From Argopecten irradians (Eukaryota > Mollusca > Bivalvia > Pectinida > Pectinidae), in the NCBI RefSeq assembly GCF_041381155.1, contig NC_091138.1:17051255-17115254 (forward strand): 64,000 nucleotides of DNA, given 5' to 3'. How positions within the stretch are numbered: the first letter of the stretch is position 1; each line of letters starts with the position of its first letter. The notes beneath the pieces are model-generated. The model saw nothing but the letters and a program-made list of their open reading frames with translations. It did no database searches and was not told where the DNA came from. A program made the position numbers and the translations under genes. This document shows positions 48,801-63,177 of the stretch, piece after piece.

Positions 48801-51254
48801 AATGCACTGGTTAATGTGATGATATATATAGTCACGTCTGTTGTGCTGGATGGTGGAGAAAATGCTTGTTGTTTTGTGCATTAGTTGTTTCATTATGAGC
48901 AACACAATACATGTGACATTAGAATATTTTATACATGCGAGAGGTTTCTTACTTTATATATAAACTAATTTATATTTTCGTTTTGTCTTTGTTTTAGAGA
49001 TGGGGATTATGAACAATATGAAAACGGTAGAAATGTTCCCCCAGGACCCTGACAAAGAAAAGGTTGAGTCCTACAAAAGAGACGTACATCCACACGGTAC
49101 AATACCGGCCTTAGTTCTGGAGGACGGACGGACCATCATAGAGTCAGGGGCTATCTGTTTGTACCTGGCAGATCGTTACGGACGTCTTCTTCCCGAGAAA
49201 CAATGGACAGCTGAATATTACAAGTAAGTATTAGTTATGACACAGAATATAGACTTCCCATTGGCATTCTGAAATTCAAGTGTCCTACTAGATCATGATT
49301 GAGCATTGTTTGTTGTGACGTCAATACTATTTCGATGTGCCGTGGCAGGGGAAGAGGGGCTTCAAATCGGATACATTTTACAGTTATTGCAATTACGTCT
49401 GCGAAAAACCATCAAAGATTAAAATTGAAGTCAGACTTATTATTTTTACTTCACTACAAGTACATACCATGCTTTGATTGGGGAGCAGAGTTTGATCTTC
49501 ATTAAAGATGCTCCACCGCTGACGAATGGTATTTTTTCACTATCAAAAACAAGAGCAGACGATTTAGTATTTTTCTTCAGTTACAAAAGTTACTTACTTT
49601 ACACCATTGCCACTATTGAAAAGTTTTAGCTTTTAATTTTACTTCAAGTTAAAAATATGAAAAATGATTATTTGCATCCCGAAAAAAATCCGTGTCACTG
49701 TATCCTATATGGAATGAAGTACTGATTGCCATGCACCAAAGGCGAAATAAATTATTTCGTATCGTTTTTTTAATTAGGCATATATATACACGATTAAACA
49801 CCAATTATTGTTCAAATGATGAATATCATTTATGTTCTGTCGGCGGTGGAGCCTCTTTAAATTGAGATCGGCCATATTTGTTTGGTTTAAGTGTTGCTAG
49901 AGTTGTTTGATAAAGGCCATGTCTAAGTTCCTTTGGAGGTTTCCAATCCAAGGAAAGCCTTTTATTGTTTATTCCACTTTGATGACGATTGGCATTACAT
50001 TGGTGGATGTATGGGTACATTTTTATCTATGTTTACATTGTTTATGGAACTCGAAAGAAGGCGATACATCCTTTATGTGTTTGTATTATGTGGAAGACGA
50101 AAACCTTTACAAGATAAATTACTTTTGACAATCCTTTGCTGTAGTCCTTTATAGTCTTTCAGTCACTCCCATATGGTTCATTGTTATGTGTACGAGTGAT
50201 GCTTTCTCCACAGCTGGATAATGTACGCCAGTATCACACTTGACGAAATGATGGAACATCTTTTTACACAATGGATGTTAAAGGGCCCTGAACAGGAAGA
50301 CAAAGACATTGCTCAGAAAATGGCGGACAAGTTCAAAGTTTTTGCCGAGTACTTCAATAATTTCTTGAAAGGAAAAGCCTTCATTTGTGGAGACAAGTGA
50401 GTATTGATAACGACATCGTCATATATGTTAGCAACATCACACGGTTTCGTATTCTGTATACCATTCGTTAATTCATAAACGCGTTTAGTTGATTACAACC
50501 AAACATCGTTGTAACCATTCGAACACGCTTCATTTAAACGCTCAAATCTGAGGCCATTGACTAATTTTTAAAATAATATATAGATAATAGAAATGGCATC
50601 GATGTCAAAATATCCCATTTTCCATTTGGGAAGAGCTTGAACAAGATGCCAATCGACATTTTATATGATCGACCTCAAGTAGGAAAAGTCTTTGACTCAA
50701 TGTGCAAGCTTTAATAGAGCAATCATACTGACTATGTCTTAGAACATCCTCGAAACTCCAGGGGTTTTACTATCAACTGATGTTATATCCACCCCTGGAC
50801 TTTGTCATAGCAAAACTGGTGGTAGATCAGGAGAAAAAAGACCAAATTTAGGCCTTCAAAGACTTTCTTTGATAATTACAGAGAGAACGACGCCCAACTT
50901 CAAAGTTCAAAGCCATACAGCCACGATTCTTTGAATATGCATCAAAGGGCCACCTTACCTGCATGTTCTGTAGCCTTCAGTTTTTCTATGACAGTCAGTG
51001 GGTGGATATAAGGTCAATGAAAGTAGCCCCTGGAGTATCGAGGATGGGTCTTGAAAAAAACATTTATATTTTATTCCAGATTCACCGCCGCTGATTGTGT
51101 GATGGGGTATAACATTTGGTGGGCCTCGGTCATGAGAGAAGGGTGTCTTATTAATGACTGGCCAGAAATCATCCGATACCGTGACGGTCTAAAAAGTAGA
51201 GATGCCTTCAAGCAGGCATTCACTACACAACCGCTGCAGGCCCAATATCAATAG
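45844..51254 (+). CDS. Glutathione S-transferase, 225 aa, 4 exons
   Basis: Exons 45844-45937, 48998-49223, 50214-50396 and 51080-51254. All GT-AG, phases 1, 2, 2, giving 225 codons plus TAG, the usual cytosolic GST length. The thioredoxin-like domain (about 13-95) starts TLYMYPDYRSQRCIWLAKE, with Ser23 in the place where many GSTs carry the glutathione-activating residue. It continues with the cis-proline loop GTIPALVLEDG (Pro68) and the glutathione-binding ESGAICLYLADRYG (Glu80-Ser81). The helical domain (about 100-225) has the conserved N-capping box FTAAD (169-173). The first start, at 45844, gives a short polar leader of 12 residues before the first strand. It conjugates glutathione to electrophiles or acts as a peroxidase in the cytosol. 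The subclass is not one I can name with confidence; FTAADCVMGY resembles bacterial-type and theta-like members. Confidence 0.93.
46668..46990. repeat. Tandem repeat of about 167 bp in GST intron 1
   Basis: GTGACTTGGTGACGAA, then GGTGGCAGCGGTGGGAT, then a TATCTGCCGAATATCGA-like end occur twice (cores at 46671 and 46838) with part of a third. No coding sense. Confidence 0.65.
47655..47893 (+). promoter_or_regulatory. Orphan TATA-type promoter-like sequence with a short frame
   Basis: GGGTATATAAAGTGGGGG lies at about 47657. Some 40 bp downstream begins a frame whose first ATG gives MPMCCRWSAKH… and runs to a stop at 47893. It might be an alternative GST first exon or a remnant of a retroelement. 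No splice donor matching GST phase 1 is obvious. Confidence 0.25.
48041..48770. mobile_element. hAT-like foldback MITE with 8-bp target duplication
   Basis: The element 48049-48762 (714 bp) begins CACAGGGACCTGGCACG and ends with the inverse CGTGCCAGGTCCCTGTG. The inverted arms run about 230 nt on each side with few mismatches. The flanks are GATTTAAG at 48041-48048 and 48763-48770, a perfect 8-bp duplication as made by hAT transposases. The two open frames that end in the same peptide on opposite strands are the two arms, not genes. It sits in GST intron 1. Confidence 0.9.
49224..50213 (+). other. GST intron 2
   Basis: Donor GTAAGT, acceptor TTTCTCCACAG. Contains a TGACGTCA at 49316-49323 and no recognised repeat. 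Open frames here are chance. Confidence 0.75.
50745..51046. mobile_element. CATCCTCGATACTCC-family MITE in GST intron 3
   Basis: The 302-bp element starts CATCCTCGAAACTCCAGGGG and ends CCCCTGGAGTATCGAGGATG. The inner pair is TTATATCCACCCC / GGGTGGATATAAG. It ends only 33 nt before exon 4 of the GST. Approximate flank similarity (GTCTTAGA/GTCTTGAA) may be a worn target duplication. Confidence 0.8.
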
Positions 51255-51631
51255 TCATCCCAATAACCCTGGACTTGGTGTACATTGTACTTAAAAAGGA
51301 GGATATAACTGACTACTACTGACTGTTATCTGCTAAATCCTGTGTGATCATTGTAAGTGATACCAGAATGCATATATATTTACCATTATATATCACTAAC
51401 TTTAGGAAAAGTGACACAGTACATACATTGTAATTAACTTGTTACCTCACTAATCTTCAATGAAGAAGGATATATTGATCCAAAAATTAGTATAGGAGCT
51501 AATGAAATTCTAACGAAAAAGCGCAACCCAGTATGAAGCAGTTCTGCAAGCAATCTCACGTTTGTTTATGTGCAATAGGCCTACTAGAAGAAACACAGTT
51601 TGTAAACTTGGATACTAATTTACGTTTTATC

Positions 51632-51637
51632 AATAAA
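51632..51637 (+). terminator. Polyadenylation signal of the GST gene
   Basis: AATAAA, 378 nt after the TAG, followed by a T-rich stretch; first perfect hexamer seen downstream. Confidence 0.55.
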
Positions 51638-51750
51638 ATGTAATTCTAACATGTTGCGTCCTCTGTTTCGTCTGCTTGGATATTTTTAACCCTGGCTCTT
51701 AACAAGGACCAAACCATCAGATTTGTAATCTGTTGTCGGCAATATCACAC

Positions 51751-52475
51751 AATGAGACCACAGGGGGCCAACTCAATGAAAATGGATGTTGTATGTTGTC
51801 ATACATTTTTTTTTGTATTTGAAGGATGGACTGATGAGTATATATGACAGTCATGTGATTTTTTTCAAAAAATACGAGATTTGAAAAATTATTAAAAAAT
51901 CGGGATATTTACTATAAAACAGAGAAAGGGACGACAGTCGCCATATTGGATTTTTTACCCCCACCTCGATTAAAGTTAATTTTTTCACAATATTATACCT
52001 TTTTTCCTAGAGTCATAATCACGCATCAGTCCTCCGAAAATCCATAATCGCACACAAACCAAGCAAAAGCATATAAACGATGTCTATATAGTCAAACGCA
52101 ATATTTTAATCCAAAATTACCGGCGCTTTCTGACTTGTGACATCGAAAGCAACGTCCTAGTGAAGAGCGATTAGAGTGACTTCCCCTGCAATGTCATTCA
52201 ATGGGTTTAGTCAGAGGTATTCCGATACGTTTTAATATTCAAATTTTCCGCGAAAACAAACGTATCGGAATATCTCTGATTTAACCGATTGAATTACACT
52301 GCAGGGGAAGTCACTCTAATCAAATTTAATAATTTTTCCTCTAATTTAATCTAATCGTATTTTTTGAAAAAAAAATCACATGACTGTCATATATTCTCAT
52401 CAGTCCATCCTCCAAATACAAAAAAAATGTATGACAACATCCATTTTCATTGAGTTGGCCCCCTGTGAATGAGAC
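51751..52475. mobile_element. Second hAT-like foldback MITE with 8-bp target duplication
   Basis: The element 51759-52467 (709 bp) begins CACAGGGGGCCAACTCAATG and ends with its inverse. The arms are about 130 nt. An inner foldback (about 52165-52325) brackets GATTAGAGTGACTTCCCCTG and its inverse. The flanks AATGAGAC at 51751-51758 and 52468-52475 are a perfect 8-bp duplication. The terminal CACAGGG is shared with the element at 48049 but the interiors differ. It lies just past the GST 3' end. Confidence 0.9.
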
Positions 52476-53744
52476 TCTGCTGTGCTAAATAAACGCTTCG
52501 ACCTATTTGAGAGTTCTCTATGGGTTGAGTCACGCTCACTTTTCGGAGATAACACGATCGTAGTCTTGGACATATATCAGCACTATTTTTCATAACAAGA
52601 ATGAGCTGTCCGTCCTGTTCTACTAGTGAAGATATGTTTTAAATCTGACCTAGATATATGAACAGGTATTTCCATTGCCATGATAAAATGCTTCTGAAAT
52701 AGAAATATAATTAAGTATGGTAAATAATAAACCAAGCCTGGGTCATTGTTTTATCTCAAGGTAGCATTGAGTCTTTGCTGTTGATTTCTTTGTAAAATGT
52801 GATTATCGCCAGTATCTCTAACTACTGTTGATGGTGACGTATGCCTTCTAAACACAAACGCGATATAGGTATACCACTTTGGCGGCGGCGTCATAGAGTT
52901 TCCCATGCGATAATTTAAATTCCTTTGGGTAGATGAAAGCAGCGCTTACGGGAAGTGTTTGGTTTGGAGGCGAAATCGGTGATCACGCCATGGTGGTCAT
53001 GGACATCAACATTATTCAGTGTTATATTTGCATGAAAAGAATCATTGGCAAAACATTCCATCTTTGAAAGAAAAGGAAGTACGTGTCGCGCATAGTAATA
53101 AAAAAGGGACTATAACAAAGTAACCAAGCAAACAAGTGGAATTACTTTAAAATACAGAGAAAATATAAAGATTTAAATGGTAACGAGCGGTTTATATGAA
53201 CGCTTGTTTCAAAATATATTTGAAGAAAATAATAGTAAATCATTTTCGAAGTAACATCCAGTCAGAATGCATGGACTCTTTAAGCATGACGTCCTCGAAG
53301 AAAGGGAGTCAAATTGTTAATTTAAAGATGAATCCCATACCCCGTGAATCAATTTTGATCCGGCCCCAATTTCCATTCTTAAATTAGAACTGTCCATGTG
53401 AAAGAATTACATACAACGAAAAAAGAAAATAAGACTTTGTAATGCTTTCCTATTGAGAATATTCAAGTGAATAGGTTTCCTCAAGTTAATGAATGTTCGT
53501 TAAGTGGGTCCAGAAAGGCAAAGATTGACAACATCAAGGATCTAGTATGTCAACATTCACCTAAATTGAAATGACTATTTTTGGCATTAGGAAGTTACTA
53601 TTGAAGACTAACACTTCCAATATATATGTGCATGCTATTGAAGAGTATTAAAACATTGGTCCTGCTTTCAGGCTCCATTGACAACTGATCCCTGTCATTT
53701 GACTGGGAACAGTTAAAATCGCACCAGTGTTCAGAATAAGTAAC
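52468..53744. other. No gene recognised
   Basis: Short frames only (63 codons at 53196-53387, no motif). Confidence 0.4.
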
Positions 53745-54161
53745 CATAGACACAAGCACTTACTTGCGTAACCGTGTAAACCAGCGTTCGCCCCTTCGAG
53801 GAAGGCTCTGGGTTCTGTCCCCTGGCCGAGACAGACCAAAATCTATAAAAATGGTAGTTTCTGCTCCTGCTTAGCGCTCAGCAAACAGGGAGCGGAACGA
53901 CTGGTTCGCCCGTTGTCAGTATAATGTGACCGGGTGGGGTGTGTTGCTTGGTGTCTTCGGCGACATGTTTCAGTGATATAGCACTATAAAAAGGGCAACA
54001 GTTCCACTATACAAGAAGACACAACATGAATATAACGCAGTCTCCCAAAACACGCACCCAGCACAACATACACGCAGCGCACCTCATGCATGGGAGGCCG
54101 TCCTTACATGACCATAGCTGTTAATAGGACGTTAATTAATCAAACAAACAAACAAACAAAC
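53745..54161 (+). mobile_element. SINE with molluscan-type tail
   Basis: A tRNA-like B-box region (GGGTTCTGTCCCCTGGCCGA near 53810) is followed by about 300 bp of GC-richer body. The tail is CCATAGCTGTTAATAGGACG, TTAATTAAT and (CAAA)n, a form I recall from molluscan SINEs. No coding content; the minus-strand frame at 53839-53648 overlaps it by chance. Confidence 0.6.
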
Positions 54162-54572
54162 CATGTTCTATGTACATGTAATCACTTGAGAAACCTGGCT
54201 CCTCATTGACACTAATTTACCTGCAGAACAACGTCTTTCTAGTATCATGGCTTCCCTGCAGGTTATTCCTGTAAAACAGTTGTCTGCCAGTAAAAATGAT
54301 GTTAAAATGCTATAATTTAATGTTAAAAATATGGATTTGGGATCGACATGGACAACTTTCATTAACACTGTAATGTTAAAAATTTGGATTTTGACAAAGT
54401 CTTCGGTACTACAAATAAGGTCTGACATACACTTCAAACGTACGCTCTTCATTTCCATGTATAAGAATGGATCAAAGGTTTGTTTCCTGTAACAACACGA
54501 GGTTTACGTTGAAGTCGGAAGATGTCCGTGTTTATTTTGTTGTGCCACCATTATCTATGTTTTTTTGTGTTT

Positions 54573-54603
<31 letters not shown>

Positions 54604-55057
54604 GCTATTTATTTATTTATTATTTTTTGACATTTTACAACTTATTGTCATCGATGATATTAACTTATCATAGACCTACTACACTGAAAAGATTTTTATT
54701 CTCGTAGAAATATGGCCGTACAAAGATATATACACCAAATGTGTGACATGGTGAATCCCAATGTGTTTACCAACTAATCAATCAAATATTGAAATGTTCG
54801 TATCTCGGCCCAATACGTTTCCGAAACAAAAATTTAAAGTTTATCAATAGCAATTATAATGTTAGAACATCTTTATTGATGACCTAAAATAAAGTTACAG
54901 CATCAAACAAATGCAAGATTTTCTGTGTAAACCTTTATGAACAACGATGGTTCAAATCGCTGTTTTACTTCGTGAGTTAAACTCTATCCATGCAACATAT
55001 ATGGTGATAGTATTTGGGACTACAGCGGGAAACATAAGATGACACGCGTTATGAAAA
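54162..55057. other. No gene; contains an (ATTT)n tract
   Basis: An imperfect TTTA tetranucleotide run lies at about 54563-54630. The rest is AT-rich without motifs. Confidence 0.5.
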
Positions 55058-56071
55058 TTAAGGATGTACACCTCTGAGAAGTCAAAATTGTCTTGTATCA
55101 AACTTTTTTTCTCATATCGATTTTTGGAAAAAGGAGTTCATACCATAAAAGAAAATAGAAGAAAAAACAGATGTCCGTGTGCTCGTTTTTGAGCTTTTGT
55201 CATTCAAAGACACCTATAGTTGACAAAATATTGGATTTTATGGGAATTTTGCCGTTTTGCCCATATGAGATAGAGATTAAAGCCATAATTTCCTAATGAG
55301 GTGTTTGATATGTATGAATGTTTGTAAAATTCATTTTCTAGTAGACTTCTTTAAAAATATACCAGCTTTGATCAATTAGACTAATATTTTTTCTCAGAAT
55401 AACAACATATGCTGCCCCTACCCCTTAATTTTGTGCTACAAAATGCACCATTTTCAGCCATTTTTGCCAAATTTAACCCTTTATTGAAAAAGTTTTGGTA
55501 TTAAACTTTTGCTATTATTTTGCATATCAATAGGGAAACGGTTGTTCTTTCTAAATCAGGAAGAAAAATTCGGGGTCCGTGTGCTTACTTTTTTGCCCCA
55601 TTTGAATTTCTGTTATTTTTCAGTATTTTAGAGTAAAAAATAAAAGTGCCCAAATTACCATTAAATATAAAAATAAAGTCACAATAGTGTATCGTTTCAC
55701 ATATTAATGCTCAATATTTTAATTACTACGAACCTAGTAACGATTTGCAGCAAAAATTAGCTAAATACAGCTAAAAATGCTGGCGCAGTGATGATTTAAG
55801 TAAAAACAATTTCAGTAAAAAACGGTAAAACTGTTGCTCTATTTAAAGCGAAAAAAGACACAATTTCAAAATGGCCGCCAAATGGGCCATTTCTTAAAAT
55901 CCACGTATAAAAAAATCTACTAAAAATAGAAATGTAATTTTTTGACAAAATTTGCATCTGTCAACTTGCTACAGATACTGATAAATTATATTTGAAAATC
56001 TCATAACTTCTTTGATCTATGTTGAAACGAGACTTCAACGGGACTGAAACCTCAGAAGAATACATCCTTAA
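55058..56071. mobile_element. Non-autonomous DNA element flanked by TTAA
   Basis: The interior 55062-56067 begins GGATGTACACCTCTGAG and ends CTCAGAAGAATACATCC, inverted complements with a few mismatches. Both flanks are TTAA (55058-55061 and 56068-56071), the target used by piggyBac-type transposases. The termini do not look like classic piggyBac ends, so the superfamily is uncertain. The roughly 1.0-kb interior has no open frame of note. Confidence 0.65.
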
Positions 56072-56596
56072 TATATATATATATATTTTAATTTAACTAT
56101 TTAAATTTATCTAGAGAGTGATCATCAGTGTTATATTACGATAAGCTAATGTGACTCTGCAAAATTATCAAACTCGTTTTAAATTTACATTTGGAAAATT
56201 ACATTAAAAATACCGTTTCGGTGAGGAAGTGTAATGTCACTGTGAATGCACAAAGTACATGTACCCTTTTATTAAATTAGACATCTATAGCTTTAAAAAC
56301 TTACAATAGATGCGTGTTTAATTGCACGCGTTATTATTTAATATATAGAAAGGAAGTGTTTCATTTATATCTGACATAGAAAATCATCCATTGTAAGCTC
56401 TTATCTTTGCAATCCGCTAGGTTATATATAACAAATAATATCAAAAGTTCAGATATTTCGATCTTTAAAAAAGCACACTACTATTATGAATTTTGACGTA
56501 AAGCGCTCGAACGGTATATGGGAGATAACTCCAGTCCAGTTATGAAAAGGGAGTGAAATTGCCATTACACCGCCTCAGAAGGTCATTCGTATCAAA
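56072..56596 (+). other. Upstream region of the acyl carrier protein gene
   Basis: Contains an (AT)n tract and the probable promoter and 5' UTR of the gene starting at 56597. No TATA box is obvious in the last 100 bp. Confidence 0.4.
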
Positions 56597-59574
<2,978 letters not shown>

Positions 59575-60208
59575 ACAAGATTTTTTTCTAGGTACGTAAT
59601 TACCGCTCATTCCATCATCAGCATACATATAATTTGCTTATTACACATTAATACATTTGAGTCAGTATTCAAGACTCTTTTTTTTGTACATCTTACCTTC
59701 TGTTCAGAGTCAGAAATACACCATCATGACTTACATAATTTCAAAACTTGTCATTACAACTTTAACTTTGAAACTTTTGACTAAATTTTAACTTGCCATC
59801 CTCGATACTATAGAGGATACTTTGATAGTAGTGGTATTGTGGATTAACTTTTAAATCAATGGCTGTTCTGTTTCCCATTTATCCATGTTGATATACACGT
59901 TTGAATAAGTTTCGATTCAATTTTACAACTTGCTTGTTAGTAAAATCATAATTCATTATGGGTGCTATTTGTATTGTATTTAAGAATGTTTTAACCTTTC
60001 TTTGCAGACTGAGAATTCAAAAGAGTATAAGAAGCATTGGGCTGTGTTGTGTACCATCTGAACAGACTGAGACTTATGTACTGGAGTGATAGTATAGTGC
60101 TACTCATTCTTAATGCGATGGATTTGTGTGGATTTTATTATGATCGCAGTTAAAGACTCATGATTAGTATTGAAAGATGAAACTGAATTGGATGAATGAC
60201 AGAATAAA
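59575..60208 (+). other. NDUFAB1: 3' UTR of the acyl carrier protein gene with a probable UTR intron
   Basis: A donor CTAG|GTACGTAA follows 17 nt after the stop (intron 59592-60007) and the acceptor CTTTCTTTGCAG precedes 60008. The polyadenylation signal AATAAA is at 60203-60208. A UTR intron this close to the stop should not trigger nonsense-mediated decay. A CCATCCTCGATACT motif in the intron (about 59797) resembles one end of the MITE family. Confidence 0.6.
60203..60208 (+). terminator. NDUFAB1: Polyadenylation signal of the acyl carrier protein gene
   Basis: Perfect AATAAA within the last UTR exon, followed by T/G-rich sequence. Confidence 0.65.
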
Positions 60209-60890
60209 CGTGGGTCTAATAACTTTGGCACTTTTTGTCATGTATGCAAAAGTGTACTAATTATGTATTAAATCTTTTAAGAGTAGAAAGATGTCTTTTT
60301 ATTGTGCTTTTGTGTCAATGACTGATATTGTGTCTCATTTCATAATATATGTATGCAAGTCTTTCACTACAGTAATTGACAGATCCAGAAGAAATTAACT
60401 GAATGTACGGTATGATAAAGTCCTATTACCGGTAACCATCCGAGTCATTTACATAAATATGTAAAGAGGTGCCAGTTTTATTGGTGTTTGAAAGCCAAAG
60501 TACCTAGATCTAGAAAACACCACCGGCTAAGCAGTTGGTACTTCCTTTGAAAATTCTTGATCAAACCAAAGGAGACGAGGTTGGAATATTTGTACTAGGT
60601 ATTGTAGAACTTGAAAATGTTTTTACTAAATATATTTGACCCCAGTGATCCTAAAATTAGGCCAAGGTTATTGATGTGAGAAAACTGTGCCATTATCAAA
60701 ATCTGGATGTCTCAATGTAACTTTGCAAGGTCATTTTTGAAATATTTTGTGAAATAGCATACCATACATATCCTACACTTGTAATTGCTGTCCATGGTAC
60801 CTATGAAAATATATATATAAAGTCTCCTGGAACTTCACCAGTCACTTGAAAATGAGGAACGTCCACTCCTGCACCTTACCTCTTATTATT
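60209..60890. other. No gene recognised
   Basis: Intergenic AT-rich sequence up to the next element. Confidence 0.45.
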
Positions 60891-61993
60891 ATCCCCCGCC
60901 CAACGAAGTTGGCGGGGGATATACAAATGGGTTCCGTCTGTCTGTCCGTCCGTAAGAATGGTTTCCGGAGCATAACTCTAAAACTAGTAGAGATATTTCC
61001 ACGAAACTTCATATGCCTTTTGCTATTTTTAAGTTTTCATTTTTTGCATTTTTTCCGTAACCATGGAAACATTGCTGAAAATATCATATTTTTGTACCAG
61101 GTTCGTTTCCGGAGCATAACTCTAAAACCAGAAGAGATATTTCCACGAAACTTCATAGACACATTGTTCTTAAGGTCTAGTAGTGCCTTTTGCTATTTTT
61201 AGGTTTCACTTTTTGTACTTTTTTCTGTAACCATGGATACATTGCTGAAAATGGCAGATTTTTGTGTAAGAATCGTTTCCGGAGCACAACTCTAAAACCA
61301 GCAGAGATATTTCCATGAAACTTCATAGACACATTGTTCTTATGGTCTAGTAGTGCCTTTTGCTATTTTTAGGTTTTTCATTTTTTGCACTTTTTCTGTA
61401 ACCATGGAAACATTGCTGAAAATATCATATTTTTGTACCAGGTTCGTTTCCGGAGCATAACTCTAAAACCAGAAGAGATATATGCACGGAACTCCATAGG
61501 TACATTAGACTTATGGTCTAGTAGTGCCTTTTGCTATTTTAAGGTTTTCACTTTTTGTGCTTTTTTCTGTAACCATAAAAACATTGCTGAAAATATCATA
61601 TTTTTGTAGCAGGTTCATTTGCAGAGCATAACTCTAAAACAAGCAGAGATATTTCCACGAAACTTCATAGACATATTCTTTTTATGGTCTAGTAGTACCT
61701 TTTGCTATTTTTAGGTTTTCATTTTTTGCACTTTTTCCGTCACCATGGAAACATTGCTGAAAATATCATGGTAAATGGTAAATGTTACTTTGTAAAACTC
61801 CACCCATCTTTGTGTATATAGTCTAATATAAAAGTCAAGGCTGTATACCTGATTCAACAATTGCAGCCCCGCTCTACTTGAATTATACTCCATCTTTCTT
61901 TAGCTCAACTTCCTTTTTCCTGGTTTTTTTTCATACACATAAGTCTCCACAATCAAACTTATTTCAGCTTTGATATCTCCATTGGCGGGGGAT
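60891..61993. mobile_element. Non-autonomous element with ATCCCCCGCC ends and internal 170-bp tandem repeats
   Basis: The left end is a hairpin, ATCCCCCGCC… GGCGGGGGAT (60891-60920). The right end repeats GGCGGGGGAT (about 61984-61993), so the outer ends form a 10-bp inverted repeat. Next come GTCTGTCTGTCCGTCCGT and about five tandem copies of a roughly 170-bp unit. Each holds TTTCCGGAGCATAACTCTAA, AGAGATATTTCCACGAAACT, GGTCTAGTAGTGCCTTTTGC and GTAACCATGGAAACATTGC; the first copy is shorter (143 bp). Open frames of 74-118 codons follow the repeat and are not proteins. I have no superfamily for it. Confidence 0.75.
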
Positions 61994-62142
61994 CTGAATG
62001 ACTATGTCCTTGTTAGAAATTCAATTGCATTCTGGTTCTTGGTTTGCAGGCTTCATATATGGATTAACTTTAATTTTTGATCAGGGGAAGAGGTAGAGCT
62101 AATGGTAGAAAATCAGGAGCTAATGGTAGAATATCAGATACC

Positions 62143-62995
62143 TAATGCTTCGGTCACAACCCCTTCCGATTAGGCTTAGGATGTACTCCCAGCATGATTT
62201 TGAGCCATTTTAGCCCGGTTCCCGGCCGGACACCAAACATGGCCGGCCAGTGCTCTCAAGCAGCATCGGGGAGGTGCCTGAAGAGTTTCAACTCGAAGTT
62301 AAAATCACTCCGGTGTCCCGTAGATTTCCATAACCGGTCATATATCCTTCACACATATTTTTTTTAAGTATTGTCCGATATCTACATTCCTGTGCCAAAA
62401 GTCTTCGTAATTTTTATTTTTCCCTATATATTTTATGTATTTTTACATTTTTTCTTAGATTTTTCCTGATCTAATCTAGGCACAGATTTTAATCATATTA
62501 AGCATACTTGTAGAAAATTGTCTACTCTTTCAGTTTATATTTACATAATTTTCCTTTATGCACTTTTTGAGAAAACCGTATTTCATTACCACACAATACT
62601 TTTTCGTTGCCATTTTGATAAAAACAAATAAGAAAATGACGTCATAAGTCTAAGTAGTGCACAAAAAAGATACATATTTTGAAAACAAAGTATCGGAAAA
62701 TTATACAAATATTATGAGCTGAATGTGTAGATAATTCTCTACAAGTATGCCAAAATTGAGTAAAATCCGCCAATAGATGAGATCAGGAAAAATCAAAGAA
62801 AATTTTCTAAATACATAGAATATATAGGGAAAGAAAAAAATTACAAAGACATTTGGCACGTTACTGTAAATGATGTGCGTGACATTTTTTTACCGGTATT
62901 GTCCGATGTCGGGGAAAATTGTCAAAACCAGCGGTGTACTCCCGATTTAACACCCTATGCCCGGATATCGGCCGATCATTGTGACCCAAGCATTA
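62143..62995. mobile_element. Long foldback element (about 850 bp)
   Basis: The outermost arms TAATGCTTCGGTCACAA and TTGTGACCCAAGCATTA differ at one position. Inside, the blocks at about 62330-62535 and 62715-62950 are inverted copies at roughly 75% identity by eye; shared marks are TGTCCGATATC, GTGCCAAAAGTCTT, CCCTATATATT, TTTTTCCTGATCT and GCATACTTGTAGA. The centre carries a TGACGTCA at 62637-62644. No transposase. Confidence 0.7.
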
Positions 62996-63071
62996 ATCAT
63001 TGTAGAACTCCAGCTATGGAGCTCTGGATCCAGACTGGTGAAATTATGATAACGTGTACAATATCACTTAC

Positions 63072-63177
63072 CTACCAGACTGTATGAAAGTGTCATGTCC
63101 GACACTTATCTACCAGACTGTATGAAAGTGTCATGTCCGACACTTATCTACCAGACTGTATGAAAGTGTCATGTTGA
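63072..63177. repeat. 38-bp tandem repeat, three copies
   Basis: The unit starts CTACCAGACTGTATGAAAGT and contains the inverted pair AGTGTCATGTCCGACACT. Copies at 63072, 63110 and 63148, the last incomplete. Confidence 0.95.

Noticed and set aside
60846..61609. Repeated peptide RFRSITLKPEEIFPRNF
   Set aside because: Translation of the 170-bp internal repeat of a non-autonomous element, with stops and frame changes between units.
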